This document shows positions 34,286 to 43,111 of a DNA stretch of 64,000 nt, one piece after another (positions within the stretch are counted from its first letter, which is position 1; every line of letters begins with the position of its first letter). The notes under the pieces were generated by a model that saw only the letters and a program-made list of their open reading frames with translations, did not search any database and was not told the DNA's origin. The stretch covers positions 1 to 64,000 of the forward strand of contig NZ_LSUQ01000008.1 of the NCBI RefSeq assembly GCF_001642725.1. The letters run 5' to 3'. Position numbers and translations under genes: made by a program. Origin of the DNA: Ferroacidibacillus organovorans. Lineage in GTDB: Bacteria > Bacillota > Bacilli > Alicyclobacillales > SLC66.

Positions 34286-35900
34286 GGGCCTGCTGAATGA
34301 TTTACACAGTAGACCATATGGCCCCAAAATACGTTCCAAGTAATTCTCCGAAGAGGAGCCAAAAAAGAAGCCGCAGCCTCTTCTCCAGATTCATCACCAG
34401 TAGTTGCAGAGCTATCACGGTCTCACTCGTCTGACGAAGCCTTGCTCGAATCAGTCCAAGCCCATAGCTACGCTTGGCTTCGCCGAATTTCCCTTCCACT
34501 GCGTTGCGCTCGCTCATGTCTTGGTATTCTTGTTTCTTTTGTTCTGGATCCACGTGTTTAGGTGGTCGCCCGAGTTTCGGACCGCTCAACCGAATCCCGT
34601 GTTCCTTGCAGTACCTAAGATTTTCTCGGGTTCGGTAGATTTTGTCCGCCAGAATCGCTTCAGGGTAGCATCCGAAGCGCTCCACATATCGTTCCACCGA
34701 CTCGATGAGTGTCGTACCCTCATTGAAGCTGTCCCAGCTTGTCCTCTCCATCATGGCGTATCCGTCCACGACGCTGATTGCAACTTTTGCACCGAACTCC
34801 ACATTCGCTTTGGCCTTCCCACGTACAATGGGTCGAACATCTGGCTGCGCGATGCTTACGATTCTGTCATCCACCCGATGACTACGAGACCGATACATCT
34901 CTCGCTGCTGGCGATGCAACTCATGAATGACCAAGAGATCTCGATACTGTTTCTTCGAGAGCGCTGTGAGTGGCGTGTGTTGCCCCAATTGTTCGATGAA
35001 TCTCAAATCCCGCGCAACATAGCGCAACTGCCGTCCAATCGCCTTGCGAATCTCTGAGCGGCTTGGCTTCCGGTTCTTCGCTGTTCTCAGATAGTCACGA
35101 CGCGCTTGGCGGCGACGGTCTCTCGGTTTCTTCATGCCACCCACATGTGGCGCATGCAGGATATCGATGATATCTTCGAGCTTCTCGCGCGCGGTGTTCA
35201 GCAGTGCCAAGTCAGTCGGATATGCAATATCCGCTGGTGCACACGTTGCATCAAGAATGAGCTTTCCTTGATGCGTGCATGGTGCTTGAGACTCGTCTTT
35301 TGACCGGCCCTCTTCTTCGGAGGGGTTAGGTGGATTGCCCTTGGGCTCATCGTCGTCTCCGCTCTCTTCTTCATGACGTGCGGCCTGCACAATCCACTCA
35401 TTCACTTGGTTAATGGCGTCGGGTCCGAGCCGTTTACGAAAGTACGTTAGAAGAGAAGGATCAAAAGGTGGTTCTTCCTGATATGCCTCAAGACCGAGGA
35501 AGTACTGCAGATACGGGTTTTCTGTGATGTGTTGGACCAAGTGACGGTCGGAAAAACCTTCACGTTCCTGAATGATGAGTGCGCCAAGCGCCATCCGAAC
35601 AGACATTGCACGTCCGCCTCGAAGGTCCTTGCTAAAGTGCTTGCTGTATTCCTGTTCCACGCGACGCCACGGAATGAGATAGGCGAGCTGGACCCAACGA
35701 TTATCTTCACTGAGTCGACCACCAAACGGTAGAAAGAAGTCGCCAGGCAGTATCTGTTGATCCTGATGATTCGCGTACAATGTCCTTCCTCCAAGTGCAC
35801 GGTTTTTTGTCCGTTCCGACCAAAATCCATACACTTCAATTCGACAAAACACACTCGAAACCCTTGTTGTTAAAGGGTTTTCTATTCATTCAGCAGGCCC
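34286..35900 (-). mobile_element. complete insertion sequence (IS5/IS1182-like) of 1.6 kb
   Basis: Bounded by perfect 15-bp inverted repeats GGGCCTGCTGAATGA (34286-34300 and 35886-35900, reversed). Directly outside stands CAATTA on both sides (34280-34285 and 35901-35906), a 6-bp target duplication. It carries a single transposase gene. Intact ends plus target duplication indicate a recent insertion within the copper cluster. Confidence 0.9.
34302..35780 (-). CDS. DDE transposase
   Basis: 492 residues from a TTG at 35780 with GGAGGAAGG just upstream; the frame is open to 35852. N-terminal helices (SKHFSKDLRGGRAMSVRMAL), a conserved GKLILDATCAPADI block (first Asp), a charged insert, FGAKVAISVVDGYAMMERTS, PEAILADKIYRTRENLRYCK (second Asp) and RNAVEGKFGEAKRSYGLGLI (Glu). 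This layout fits IS1182/IS5-superfamily transposases. The stop codon is 1 base inside the left inverted repeat. Confidence 0.88.
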   Translation of the reverse strand: MYANHQDQQILPGDFFLPFGGRLSEDNRWVQLAYLIPWRRVEQEYSKHFSKDLRGGRAMSVRMALGALIIQEREGFSDRHLVQHITENPYLQYFLGLEAYQEEPPFDPSLLTYFRKRLGPDAINQVNEWIVQAARHEEESGDDDEPKGNPPNPSEEEGRSKDESQAPCTHQGKLILDATCAPADIAYPTDLALLNTAREKLEDIIDILHAPHVGGMKKPRDRRRQARRDYLRTAKNRKPSRSEIRKAIGRQLRYVARDLRFIEQLGQHTPLTALSKKQYRDLLVIHELHRQQREMYRSRSHRVDDRIVSIAQPDVRPIVRGKAKANVEFGAKVAISVVDGYAMMERTSWDSFNEGTTLIESVERYVERFGCYPEAILADKIYRTRENLRYCKEHGIRLSGPKLGRPPKHVDPEQKKQEYQDMSERNAVEGKFGEAKRSYGLGLIRARLRQTSETVIALQLLVMNLEKRLRLLFWLLFGELLGTYFGAIWSTV

Positions 35901-35976
35901 CAATTAACTGCATGAACTTGCCTTAGTTTGGACACCTTATGGGCGAACATCCCATTTTGGAAAGGGGTAGTACGTT

Positions 35977-36327
35977 GTGGCGATGCAAATGAACATGGTG
36001 TCTACCGAGAAATATCAGGCCTGCATTGACGCATGTAAGGCTTGCGGTGCCGAGTGCGAGAAGTGTGCAACAAACTGTTGCAGAATGCCGGATGCGTCAC
36101 ACATGGGTAAATGCATGGAACTGTGTCGAGATTGCGCCAATATCTGCGAGTTATCTGCGCAGTTTATGTCCAGAGACAGTCAGTTTGCAAAACAGTTATG
36201 TGGGCTGTGTGCGACGATTTGCGAAGCGTGCGCCGCAGAATGTGCAAAACACGACAACCCCACTTGCCAAAGCTGTGCTGAAGCATGCCGCAATTGTGCA
36301 ACCGAATGTCATAAGATGTCTGCATAA
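35977..36327 (+). CDS. Cys-rich four-helix-bundle copper-storage-type protein
   Basis: 116 residues with about 20 cysteines in CxxxC and CxxC patterns on predicted helices: CIDACKACGAECEKCATNCC, CMELCRDCANICELSAQ, CGLCATICEACAAECAKH, CQSCAEACRNCATECHK. This matches the Csp/YhjQ-type family, tubes that hold many Cu(I) ions. No signal peptide, so cytosolic. Start GTG 35977 (or ATG 35983) after AAAGGGG. An in-frame-stop copy lies at 15174-15509. A perfect hairpin follows. Confidence 0.88.
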   Translation: MAMQMNMVSTEKYQACIDACKACGAECEKCATNCCRMPDASHMGKCMELCRDCANICELSAQFMSRDSQFAKQLCGLCATICEACAAECAKHDNPTCQSCAEACRNCATECHKMSA

Positions 36328-36330
36328 AGG

Positions 36331-36358
36331 ACAGTAGGAGGCGTTTGCCTCCTACTGT
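36331..36358. terminator. hairpin terminator between convergent genes
   Basis: ACAGTAGGAGGC and GCCTCCTACTGT pair perfectly around GTTT, 3 bases after the copper-storage gene and about 35 before the end of the convergent transporter gene. Confidence 0.75.
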
Positions 36359-36392
36359 TGGTTTCTACACTCATTGGTGAATAATCAATTCC

Positions 36393-37217
36393 TTAACTTG
36401 CGCCCTTCTCTTTTACTTTCAACAACGCTCGCCATATGGAAGAACCGCCAATACCAGCCATAATGACAATGACCAGAAGCAAAGCGACGTTGATAGTATC
36501 TAGGTTGTGAATATGTACCCCTGTTGCAATCCCCCAATCCATCAGCCCCGGCAGCCAGAACGCAATAATTGCAATAAAAACAAATAAAATCCCTCCATAA
36601 AGGAGCGTATTTCCTGCAACATAACGGCCAATAAATGCCTTTGCCTTGTCCCCCAAATTTCTCTGCTCCATCCACCGGCCAAATGCGGCACCAATGATCA
36701 CTTGCATAATCGTGCTCCCTGCTCCATACAAAAAGCCTGGCATAAAACCGAGCCAGGGAGTTGGCATGGTAGGAGCAATCACGGTATAAAGAATGGTTGC
36801 CATTGCGCCTATACCCCAACCGGCCACGAATCCATGTAGCAATGCCAAATTCACAGGTATGGGTTTCCCATTGTCAGATACAGCGGGAAGCAATCGTTCT
36901 ACCCATGGTAAGAAACGAAAAGACTTGCCTCGGTTCAGGACATAATACCCATAAAGCGCCATCACCAGTCCAACCAAGAAATAAATAATCGTTTCTTCTC
37001 CGGGTTTCATTAAAAAACCCGCGAGTGCAAAATAAGCCAACTGGGAAACAATCGCCCTTTGCGCTGTGAACGCAGCCGAGAAGTAAAACCCCGCGCGCAT
37101 CCCTCCTTTAGTGCTGTAACTGCCGATGGCATAACTGAACGTGATCGGCCAAGTATGTTCATCCGGTGTAATCCCGTGAATCATGCCAAGAAACAGAGCG
37201 GTCATTAAATCCATCAT
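36393..37217 (-). CDS. HGITPDEH-type membrane transporter (copy 1)
   Basis: 274 residues, seven or eight membrane segments. The first helix holds MIHGITPDEHTWPITFSYAI, an H-x4-DEH signature reminiscent of the H-x4-DH motif of NiCoT/UreH/RcnA-type metal permeases, and further GSYSTKGGMRAG, LLHGFVAGWGIGA and NLGDKAKAFIGRYVAGNTLL. It lies 33 bases after a Fur-family gene, so the pair is one unit and metal transport is likely. The metal is not determined. A close copy with its own Fur gene is at 47899-48768. Confidence 0.75.
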   Translation of the reverse strand: MMDLMTALFLGMIHGITPDEHTWPITFSYAIGSYSTKGGMRAGFYFSAAFTAQRAIVSQLAYFALAGFLMKPGEETIIYFLVGLVMALYGYYVLNRGKSFRFLPWVERLLPAVSDNGKPIPVNLALLHGFVAGWGIGAMATILYTVIAPTMPTPWLGFMPGFLYGAGSTIMQVIIGAAFGRWMEQRNLGDKAKAFIGRYVAGNTLLYGGILFVFIAIIAFWLPGLMDWGIATGVHIHNLDTINVALLLVIVIMAGIGGSSIWRALLKVKEKGAS

Positions 37218-37249
37218 GAGGGATACATGTTAGGGATTCCACAAGTTTA

Positions 37250-37672
37250 TCAATTGAACTCACCGAACCTCTCTCTGGTAAACGTCGCACATGTACCGAA
37301 CAAATCAAGTTTGTGGTACTCGACCACACAGCCATCCGGAGTGCTAAGTTCCTGCTGACAATCAAAAAGGTCATTTACCCGGTGGCAGTCAAGACAGATA
37401 AAATGATGATGATGCGAGTGCGTGCAGTAGGTGTAGTACACCGCACCATCAAGCAAGAACGGCGAGACCAACCCAATTTTAGTCAAGACTTCGAGCATCC
37501 GATATACTGTGGTTAGGCCAATCCCTACTCCTGCGCCCAACGCTGCTTGGTGAAGCTGAATCGGCGTTCGTGCTTTGTTCGCATGTGAAAATAAACCGAG
37601 CAGTGCTTTGCGCTCTTGAGTGAGGCGATAGTTTTGCTCATGCAACAATGATCGAATATTCGTTATCATCAT
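37250..37672 (-). CDS. Fur-family regulator (copy 1)
   Basis: 140 residues: winged helix (EQNYRLTQERKALLGLFSHA, GLTTVYRMLEVLTKIGLV) and dimer domain with the metal-sensing CTHSHHHHFICLDCHRV. The C-terminal structural zinc pair, CxxC in most Fur/Zur proteins and in copy 2 (GTCSDC), reads GTCATF here: the second Cys is Phe. A perfect 23-bp palindrome just upstream is the likely operator. It probably represses itself and the transporter. Metal specificity unknown. Confidence 0.85.
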   Translation of the reverse strand: MMITNIRSLLHEQNYRLTQERKALLGLFSHANKARTPIQLHQAALGAGVGIGLTTVYRMLEVLTKIGLVSPFLLDGAVYYTYCTHSHHHHFICLDCHRVNDLFDCQQELSTPDGCVVEYHKLDLFGTCATFTRERFGEFN

Positions 37673-37678
37673 GCCTTC

Positions 37679-37701
37679 TTATTGAAAATCATTTTCAATA
37701 A
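37679..37701. promoter_or_regulatory. perfect Fur-type box
   Basis: TTATTGAAAAT and ATTTTCAATAA flank a single C: a perfect 23-bp palindrome 7 bases upstream of the Fur-family start. Relatives with the same GAAAAT..ATTTTC core lie before copy 2 (49201-49276). Confidence 0.8.
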
Positions 37702-37908
37702 TGGATTGTACGGTTTGCTATCTCGTCTTGTCAATAAAACCTGCGACAGTTTGATTATGATGTAAGTGGGATACTATAATATTTCGACTTAAACAGCTAG
37801 ATCGAGGAGAACGTTCACGATACTTCTCAACGATTTTCCACCATGAAGATGTGATAGGCTATAAAGGTGATTTATCAAGTGCGTTCATGTAGGGGGACCA
37901 AAACATCT

Positions 37909-38709
37909 ATGAATCAATCCTATTCCGTCAACCGAATCCGAGGCATACGTCCATTAACCAAGGTTCCAGAAGTAACAATATACTTCTGGATTGTGAAGTT
38001 GCTGACGACCGCTATGGGTGAATCGACATCGGATTATCTGGTTTATCACATCAATCCATATATGGCGGTCATTCTTGGCTTCCTTGGTTTTGTTATCGCG
38101 TTCGTTCTACAGTTTACCATTCGCAAGTACGTGGCGTGGATCTATTGGTTATTTGTCGTCATGGTTGCAATTTTCGGCACGATGGTTGCTGATGTGACCC
38201 ACGTTGTCTTGGGAGTATCATATTTAATCTCGACCATCGTCTTTGCCATATTCATGATCGTGGCGTTTACGATTTGGTACAAGGTGGAGAAGACGCTTTC
38301 TATCCACAGTATCAACACTCGACGACGTGAGGTGTTTTATTGGTCGGCGGTGCTCGCAACCTTTGCGTTGGGAACTGCTATCAGTGATATGACGGCTATG
38401 ACATTGCATCTTGGCTTCTTCGCATCAGGCATTCTGTTTGCGGTGCTGTTCCTGCTTCCTGCACTAGGATATTCACTGTTCAGGTTCAATTCGATTTTCG
38501 CCTTCTGGTTCGCTTATATCATGACCCGTCCACTTGGGGCTTCGTTTGCTGATTGGTTCGGGAAGCCAAAGAGTATTACGGGCCTCGGATACGGCGATGG
38601 GATCGTGGCTATGGTGTTGACAGCACTTATCATTATCTTCGTTGGTTATTTGACCGTCACTCGTAGGGATGTCCAACGCGAAACAGCCAGGTTGGGGTTC
38701 GAAAGATAG
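37909..38709 (+). CDS. COG4705-family membrane protein
   Basis: About 266 residues with eight hydrophobic segments in two similar halves: KVPEVTIYFWIVKLLTTAMG, GESTSDYLVYHINP in the first, YWSAVLATFALGTAISDMTA in the second, ending in RPLGASFADWFGKP. This internal repeat is typical of COG4705 proteins, function unknown. The ATG at 37909 follows GGGGGA by 11 bases; a GTG at 37867 is the alternative. Divergent from the Fur gene. Terminator at 38731. Confidence 0.8.
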   Translation: MNQSYSVNRIRGIRPLTKVPEVTIYFWIVKLLTTAMGESTSDYLVYHINPYMAVILGFLGFVIAFVLQFTIRKYVAWIYWLFVVMVAIFGTMVADVTHVVLGVSYLISTIVFAIFMIVAFTIWYKVEKTLSIHSINTRRREVFYWSAVLATFALGTAISDMTAMTLHLGFFASGILFAVLFLLPALGYSLFRFNSIFAFWFAYIMTRPLGASFADWFGKPKSITGLGYGDGIVAMVLTALIIIFVGYLTVTRRDVQRETARLGFER

Positions 38710-38730
38710 TGTACTCGATACCACTCGACA

Positions 38731-38771
38731 AAATAGCGTGCCAAATCAACTGATTGGCACGCTATTTCTTT
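38731..38771. terminator. rho-independent terminator
   Basis: AAATAGCGTGCCAA pairs with TTGGCACGCTATTT over 14 bases around AATCAACTGA-like loop, followed by CTTT; after the COG4705 gene. Confidence 0.8.
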
Positions 38772-38869
38772 GTGTCTGTTTTGATACTTCGTGAAATCAT
38801 GTGTTAATTCACATGTCATTTGGACTGCGAATTCTTTTTTGTCCTTCAAAACGCAACCCGCAGCATAAG

Positions 38870-39118
38870 TCACCCAGCCCCTTTGTTGTCCGTACTATCC
38901 ACGCGCGTGCCCTGATGCATACGCAGTAGCCGACTTACGATCCAGTTCGCCGTCAGACTTACAACTGACAAGGTGGTCATATAAACGAAGAACGAGTCGC
39001 GGTAATGCGTTATCATCCAGTACCCGGCGATTGTGCCAAGCATGTAACCCGGGATTCGCCACGCCGCCTGTCGATACCGTTTGGCGATTCGAAGGAGGTT
39101 ACTCAACATCACACCCAT
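38870..39118 (-). CDS. small membrane protein, hypothetical
   Basis: 82 residues with a basic N-terminus (LLRIAKRYRQAAWRIPGYML) and two hydrophobic stretches (LGTIAGYWMITH, FFVYMTTLSVVSLTANWIV). It follows lgt by 33 bases on the same strand and is probably co-transcribed. No family recognised. Confidence 0.5.
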   Translation of the reverse strand: MGVMLSNLLRIAKRYRQAAWRIPGYMLGTIAGYWMITHYRDSFFVYMTTLSVVSLTANWIVSRLLRMHQGTRVDSTDNKGAG

Positions 39119-39151
39119 CCTGTCGTCGTAATGTAACGCGGCCGTGGGGTT

Positions 39152-39946
39152 TCAAGTGTCTGATGTTATCGGTTTTTTGCGATCAAATACGAAGAGTAGA
39201 ATGGTAATCACCACACCTGCAATCACAACTGGCATTGAGGTCCACTGCGCCGCATCCCAGTGAAATAAAAATCTAGGAGAGTCCCCTCTCAGCATTTCCA
39301 ACAAAAACCGGACAAAATTATAACCGACCAGATAAAACATAAACAGGAACCCTTTCGGCCACCTGCGTTGCTTCAGTACCAACATCAGGGCAAACAATAT
39401 GATATCGGCTTGTCCCTCCCACACCTCTGCAGGCCAGAGAGGTTGGTTGCCATAGGTCTGATACGCGAGTGTTGATTTGGGGTACAACAAGCCATAGCCA
39501 AGATGCGTTGGGCTACCGAATGCGTCTCCATTCATCAAATTGGCGTCACGTCCGATGCTTTGCGCGAGCAAAAGGGCTGGAGCGACGATATCTGCCATTG
39601 TCCAAAAGGATAGTTTGTGTCGGCGAATATACCAGATACCAACGACTAATGCACCCGCAACACCACCTTGAATAGACAGCCCTCCATGCCAAATGGCGAT
39701 GATTTGACCCAGGTGTTTCGAGTAGTACTGCCAGTCAAAGAAGAAAACCTGCCAGAACCGGGAACCAACCAAACCTCCAATCAGTAACCAAGGTGCCAAA
39801 TTCCACAAGTGAGGAACATACTCCGGCTTCTTATCAGCCTTTGCAAAATACACGGCCGCCCCAAGTCCAAACAAAAATGCCGCTGCAAAAATCGTGCTGT
39901 ACGCTCGCACAGGAAAGTTCCCTATCCAGAACCAATACTGATGCAA
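39152..39946 (-). CDS. lgt: prolipoprotein diacylglyceryl transferase
   Basis: 264 residues, seven membrane segments. Lgt attaches diacylglycerol to the lipobox Cys of prolipoproteins. Conserved parts: IWHGGLSIQGGVAGAL (HGG), a GR..N.MNGD segment (SIGRDANLMNGDAFGSPTHL) in place of the more usual GRIGNFINGE, and FMFYLVGYNFVRFLLEMLRG. This variant, with D in place of E, suggests a second, divergent Lgt. TTG start with GAGGGAT upstream. Several lipoproteins in the window (25220, 44240) would be substrates. Divergent from the resA operon. Confidence 0.85.
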   Translation of the reverse strand: MHQYWFWIGNFPVRAYSTIFAAAFLFGLGAAVYFAKADKKPEYVPHLWNLAPWLLIGGLVGSRFWQVFFFDWQYYSKHLGQIIAIWHGGLSIQGGVAGALVVGIWYIRRHKLSFWTMADIVAPALLLAQSIGRDANLMNGDAFGSPTHLGYGLLYPKSTLAYQTYGNQPLWPAEVWEGQADIILFALMLVLKQRRWPKGFLFMFYLVGYNFVRFLLEMLRGDSPRFLFHWDAAQWTSMPVVIAGVVITILLFVFDRKKPITSDT

Positions 39947-40162
39947 TCAATATCCCTCACTTTCCCCTAGGCCGTAGGCTTGCCATTCATCCGCATTAAG
40001 CTTATCATAGACGTAGCACGGTACGATACCCCGGTTATGTATTATGAAAATTTGATGACATTTGACGCACTTGTCATCCTATTTGTACCGTAAAGGGAAC
40101 GCTATTCGTGCGGGTATCCATGCTAATTTTCACATGCCATCCACATACGGGAGTTCGTTAAA

Positions 40163-40699
40163 ATGCACAAGGTTCCTCGTCGCAATATCATTATTTTTAG
40201 CGTTGCTGCAATCGTGGCCGGAATTTTAGGATACTATCTATGGCAGTATGGAAAATATGTAACACCCGCTAAGATTGGTGACATTACGCCAGACATAAAG
40301 GCCGTTACAGTAACCGGGCAAAGCTTCGAACTGAAAAACCTACAAGGCGACCCGGTCTTTCTAAACTTTTTCACGCCATGGTGTCCACCTTGCATTCAGG
40401 AGACGCCAGACCTGATTGCCTTTGCCAAACAGTATGGCAAACGGATACATGTCGTCCTAATTGACCGGGGCGACGATAGCGTTTTGGTTCGAAACTATGT
40501 GAGCAAATACCACATCCCGTCAGAGATGACGGTGCTATTAAGTTCGACCGATCATTGGTCCCCTCCTTACGGGGTGACAGGTCAACCTGAAACGTTCTTG
40601 ATTTCATCAAACGGCCGGATTGTCAAACATATTATCGGCCCACTGACAGAAGCGCAGATGGTTCAATACGCCAAAGAGGCGGGTATGAAGAACCCTTAG
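40163..40699 (+). CDS. ResA/TlpA-like membrane-anchored thioredoxin
   Basis: 178 residues: N-terminal anchor (IIIFSVAAIVAGILGYYLW), thioredoxin domain with active site TPWCPPCIQETPDL and cis-Pro in VTGQPETFLISSNG. First gene of a four-gene plus-strand operon with ccdA and a second thioredoxin. CcdA would pass electrons across the membrane to it. GGGAG lies before the ATG. Confidence 0.85.
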   Translation: MHKVPRRNIIIFSVAAIVAGILGYYLWQYGKYVTPAKIGDITPDIKAVTVTGQSFELKNLQGDPVFLNFFTPWCPPCIQETPDLIAFAKQYGKRIHVVLIDRGDDSVLVRNYVSKYHIPSEMTVLLSSTDHWSPPYGVTGQPETFLISSNGRIVKHIIGPLTEAQMVQYAKEAGMKNP

Positions 40700-40733
40700 A
40701 GGAGGGCTTACGCTGCTCGGAACACATCCAACC

Positions 40734-41426
40734 TTGTTACTTTCGTTTATTGCAGGTGTGTTGTCTTTTCTGTCTCCCTGCTGTCTGCCACTTTATCCAT
40801 CATACATCTCGTATATCTCAGGGGTCACATTCAGTCCGACCGAAACACATACCTTGAACCATCGTATGAAAGCGGTCACGCACACCCTGTTCTTCATCCT
40901 TGGCTTCTCGATCATCTTCTTTGCTCTGGGTCTATCCGCCACCTTAGTCGGACAGGTGTTTGTTGGCTACCGAAACGTCATCCGGATCGTCGGTGGTGTG
41001 GTTGTTATCATCATGGGATTGGCACTCAGTGGCCTATTAACACCCAAATGGCTGATGATGGAGAAAAGGTGGGAATATAAGGGTAAGAAAACGGGATACT
41101 TCGGATCCGTTCTTGTTGGCATAAGTTTCGCCGCCGGATGGTCGCCTTGCATTGGTCCAATTCTGGGTGCTGTGCTCGTACTCAGCGCAAGCCAAAGCGC
41201 CTATGGAGTCTCGCTCATTATGGCGTACATCGTCGGTTTTGCCATACCATTTCTCATTCTCGGAGCATCGTTGGGTTCTGTACGAAAATTGACCAAGTAT
41301 GGGGCACTGCTGTCCAAAATTGGCGGTTATATCATGATTGTCATGGGTGTTCTGCTTTTGACCAACATGTTATCCCGCATCACGATCTTGCTCATCCGCC
41401 TCTATGGTGGGTTTACCGGATTCTAG
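40734..41426 (+). CDS. ccdA: CcdA-type transmembrane thiol-disulfide transporter
   Basis: 230 residues, six membrane segments. The redox cysteines are in GVLSFLSPCCLPLYPSYISY and AAGWSPCIGPILGA. It shuttles reducing power from cytosolic thioredoxin to extracellular TlpA/ResA proteins. The TTG at 40734 lacks a good ribosome binding site; a CTG at 40713, 21 bases upstream in frame, stands 5-6 bases after AGGAGGG and would add LLGTHPT, so the true start may be the rare CTG. The stop codon overlaps the ribosome binding site of the next gene. Confidence 0.88.
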   Translation: MLLSFIAGVLSFLSPCCLPLYPSYISYISGVTFSPTETHTLNHRMKAVTHTLFFILGFSIIFFALGLSATLVGQVFVGYRNVIRIVGGVVVIIMGLALSGLLTPKWLMMEKRWEYKGKKTGYFGSVLVGISFAAGWSPCIGPILGAVLVLSASQSAYGVSLIMAYIVGFAIPFLILGASLGSVRKLTKYGALLSKIGGYIMIVMGVLLLTNMLSRITILLIRLYGGFTGF

Positions 41427-41438
41427 GAGGCCAAATGC

Positions 41439-41990
41439 ATGGTGAATAAACGATTTAAATGGTCACTCATTAGTGTAGTCGTATTGGGCTCAATTTTTTT
41501 CACAGCCTGGGCAGGTGGAAATCGGAGCATGACCGCTGCGTCCACGGGAACATTGACAGCCGCACCGCAGATTGGATATCGCATGCCCCCGTTTACCTTG
41601 CCAGTCTTAGGTTCAGACAAAACGATTTCCTCTGCAAACCTCACCGGAAAACCGATTTTTATCAACTTCTGGACTTCCTGGTGTACGTATTGCAGGCTGG
41701 AAGCACCCGACATTGAGCAGGCCTACAAAAAGTATGGCAACAAAGTCGTGTTTCTCAGTGTCAACGTGACATCAGAGGACAGCATGCCAGCCATCGAAGC
41801 CTTTACGCAAGAGTTCGGAATGACATGGCAAGTTCCACTAGACACCACAGGTGCTGTAGCACAGAAATATCAGATTATTGCATTTCCCACTTCATTTTTT
41901 GTGAACAAGTCGGGGCTGATTGAAGATAAAGTCGTTGGTGCTCTTTCCCCTGGCACATTAAACGCTGATTTGGAGGCGATTTCAAAATAA
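41439..41990 (+). CDS. TlpA-like exported thioredoxin
   Basis: 183 residues with signal anchor (SLISVVVLGSIFFTAWAGG), then IGYRMPPFTLP, active site TSWCTYCRLEAPDI, VNVTSEDS and cis-Pro IIAFPTSFFVNKSG. The WCTYC site differs from the WCPPC of the first operon gene, suggesting a different redox potential or partner. AGGAGG upstream. Its stop codon overlaps the next start (TAATG). Confidence 0.85.
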   Translation: MVNKRFKWSLISVVVLGSIFFTAWAGGNRSMTAASTGTLTAAPQIGYRMPPFTLPVLGSDKTISSANLTGKPIFINFWTSWCTYCRLEAPDIEQAYKKYGNKVVFLSVNVTSEDSMPAIEAFTQEFGMTWQVPLDTTGAVAQKYQIIAFPTSFFVNKSGLIEDKVVGALSPGTLNADLEAISK

Positions 41991-42733
41991 TGTTATCCAT
42001 CTTGCAAAGAATTCCATCACTGTGGATAGCCTTGATTCTGGGTGGCATCGCGGCATCCCTGTATCTCCGATACCTTGTGCCAAAGAACCCGGAGAACCAG
42101 TTTGTGCGAGATAAAATCTTCACTATTGTACTCTTGTACATTTTGTTCAGTCGGTTTTCGGGCCTTATCCTACATCCGAGCGCCAATCTGCAAGCAGATC
42201 TCTTGTCTTTGCTCAGTGGTGCCTCATCCAGTGGATGGCTAGTTGGACTAGCTGCCTCGGTGCTCTATGCCTTGTTTTCATTTTGGCGTGCAAAACATCT
42301 TGATCCACACTGCTTGGCCGTACTGGCGGAAGCCATCTGTTTTGGAAGCCTGTTGTTTTTCGCATATCAGGCGTACACGGACCTGAACCCGTTTCGAATG
42401 GAAGATATCTTTCGGATCATCTGGTCTGCCGTTTTGATTTGGTTTGTTCGAACAAGGCGAGTTAAGTGGTCGGATCGACCCCAATGGATTTGGGGTGCAT
42501 ATAGCCTCGTACTACTGTTGACTTCAGCCTACGTCCCACATATTAACCGGATGTTCCTTTTTACGACGCCACAATGGATATTCGTCATCATCCTGCTGAT
42601 TGCAGTTTACGCCGAAGCAAGACAGGATTTTGTAGCATCCGGAAGCGTCCAAACAATTGACCTTAATCGGGCATCGACGAACGATGGTATTGAAGGAGTT
42701 TCGAAATTGGACACGAAATCTGATGAGAAGTAA
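41990..42733 (+). CDS. polytopic membrane protein of the thiol-redox operon
   Basis: 247 residues, seven or so hydrophobic segments (IALILGGIAASLYLRYLV, DKIFTIVLLYILFSRFSGLI, WIFVIILLIAVYAEARQDF) and a polar C-terminal tail. General layout recalls Lgt-like proteins but conserved Lgt motifs are absent. Coupled by TAATG to tlpA, so it belongs to the redox pathway; function unknown. Confidence 0.7.
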   Translation: MLSILQRIPSLWIALILGGIAASLYLRYLVPKNPENQFVRDKIFTIVLLYILFSRFSGLILHPSANLQADLLSLLSGASSSGWLVGLAASVLYALFSFWRAKHLDPHCLAVLAEAICFGSLLFFAYQAYTDLNPFRMEDIFRIIWSAVLIWFVRTRRVKWSDRPQWIWGAYSLVLLLTSAYVPHINRMFLFTTPQWIFVIILLIAVYAEARQDFVASGSVQTIDLNRASTNDGIEGVSKLDTKSDEK

Positions 42734-42791
42734 GTTTACCACACATCGGTACGTTGCCAATCAAGAATGGGAGACTGCTCTAATCTGTCTC

Positions 42792-43028
42792 TCATTCTTG
42801 AGCTTTCCAAACCATTTCCACGTACTCTCGCCCACTGAATAGCACTTTCAGAATGTGATTTGACCTTCGTGTTACCAACTTCTTGTTTGTCTCATTTCTG
42901 ATTTCCATCACTTTGTACCCTGCTAATCCAACTCTATCGATTTTTTGTCTGGTTGAACTTGGCTCCTCAGCGATGCATACGGCGCATGTCGACAGGATCT
43001 TCATATTTTCTTCAAAAGTTTGTTGCAT
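42792..43028 (-). CDS. small hypothetical protein
   Basis: Up to 78 residues; the start may be the ATG at 43028 or, with a better GAAG-type site, the one at 43004 (MKILSTCAVC). Contains CAVC and a basic C-terminal half. No family recognised and no operon partner; it lies convergent to the redox operon. Confidence 0.4.
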   Translation of the reverse strand: MQQTFEENMKILSTCAVCIAEEPSSTRQKIDRVGLAGYKVMEIRNETNKKLVTRRSNHILKVLFSGREYVEMVWKAQE

Positions 43029-43111
43029 AATATATCATAATTCGACATAGAAGGGAGGAAATTTTCTCTCACCACACGAATCTGTATCAAATGAAAATCC
43101 GAACTCTATCT

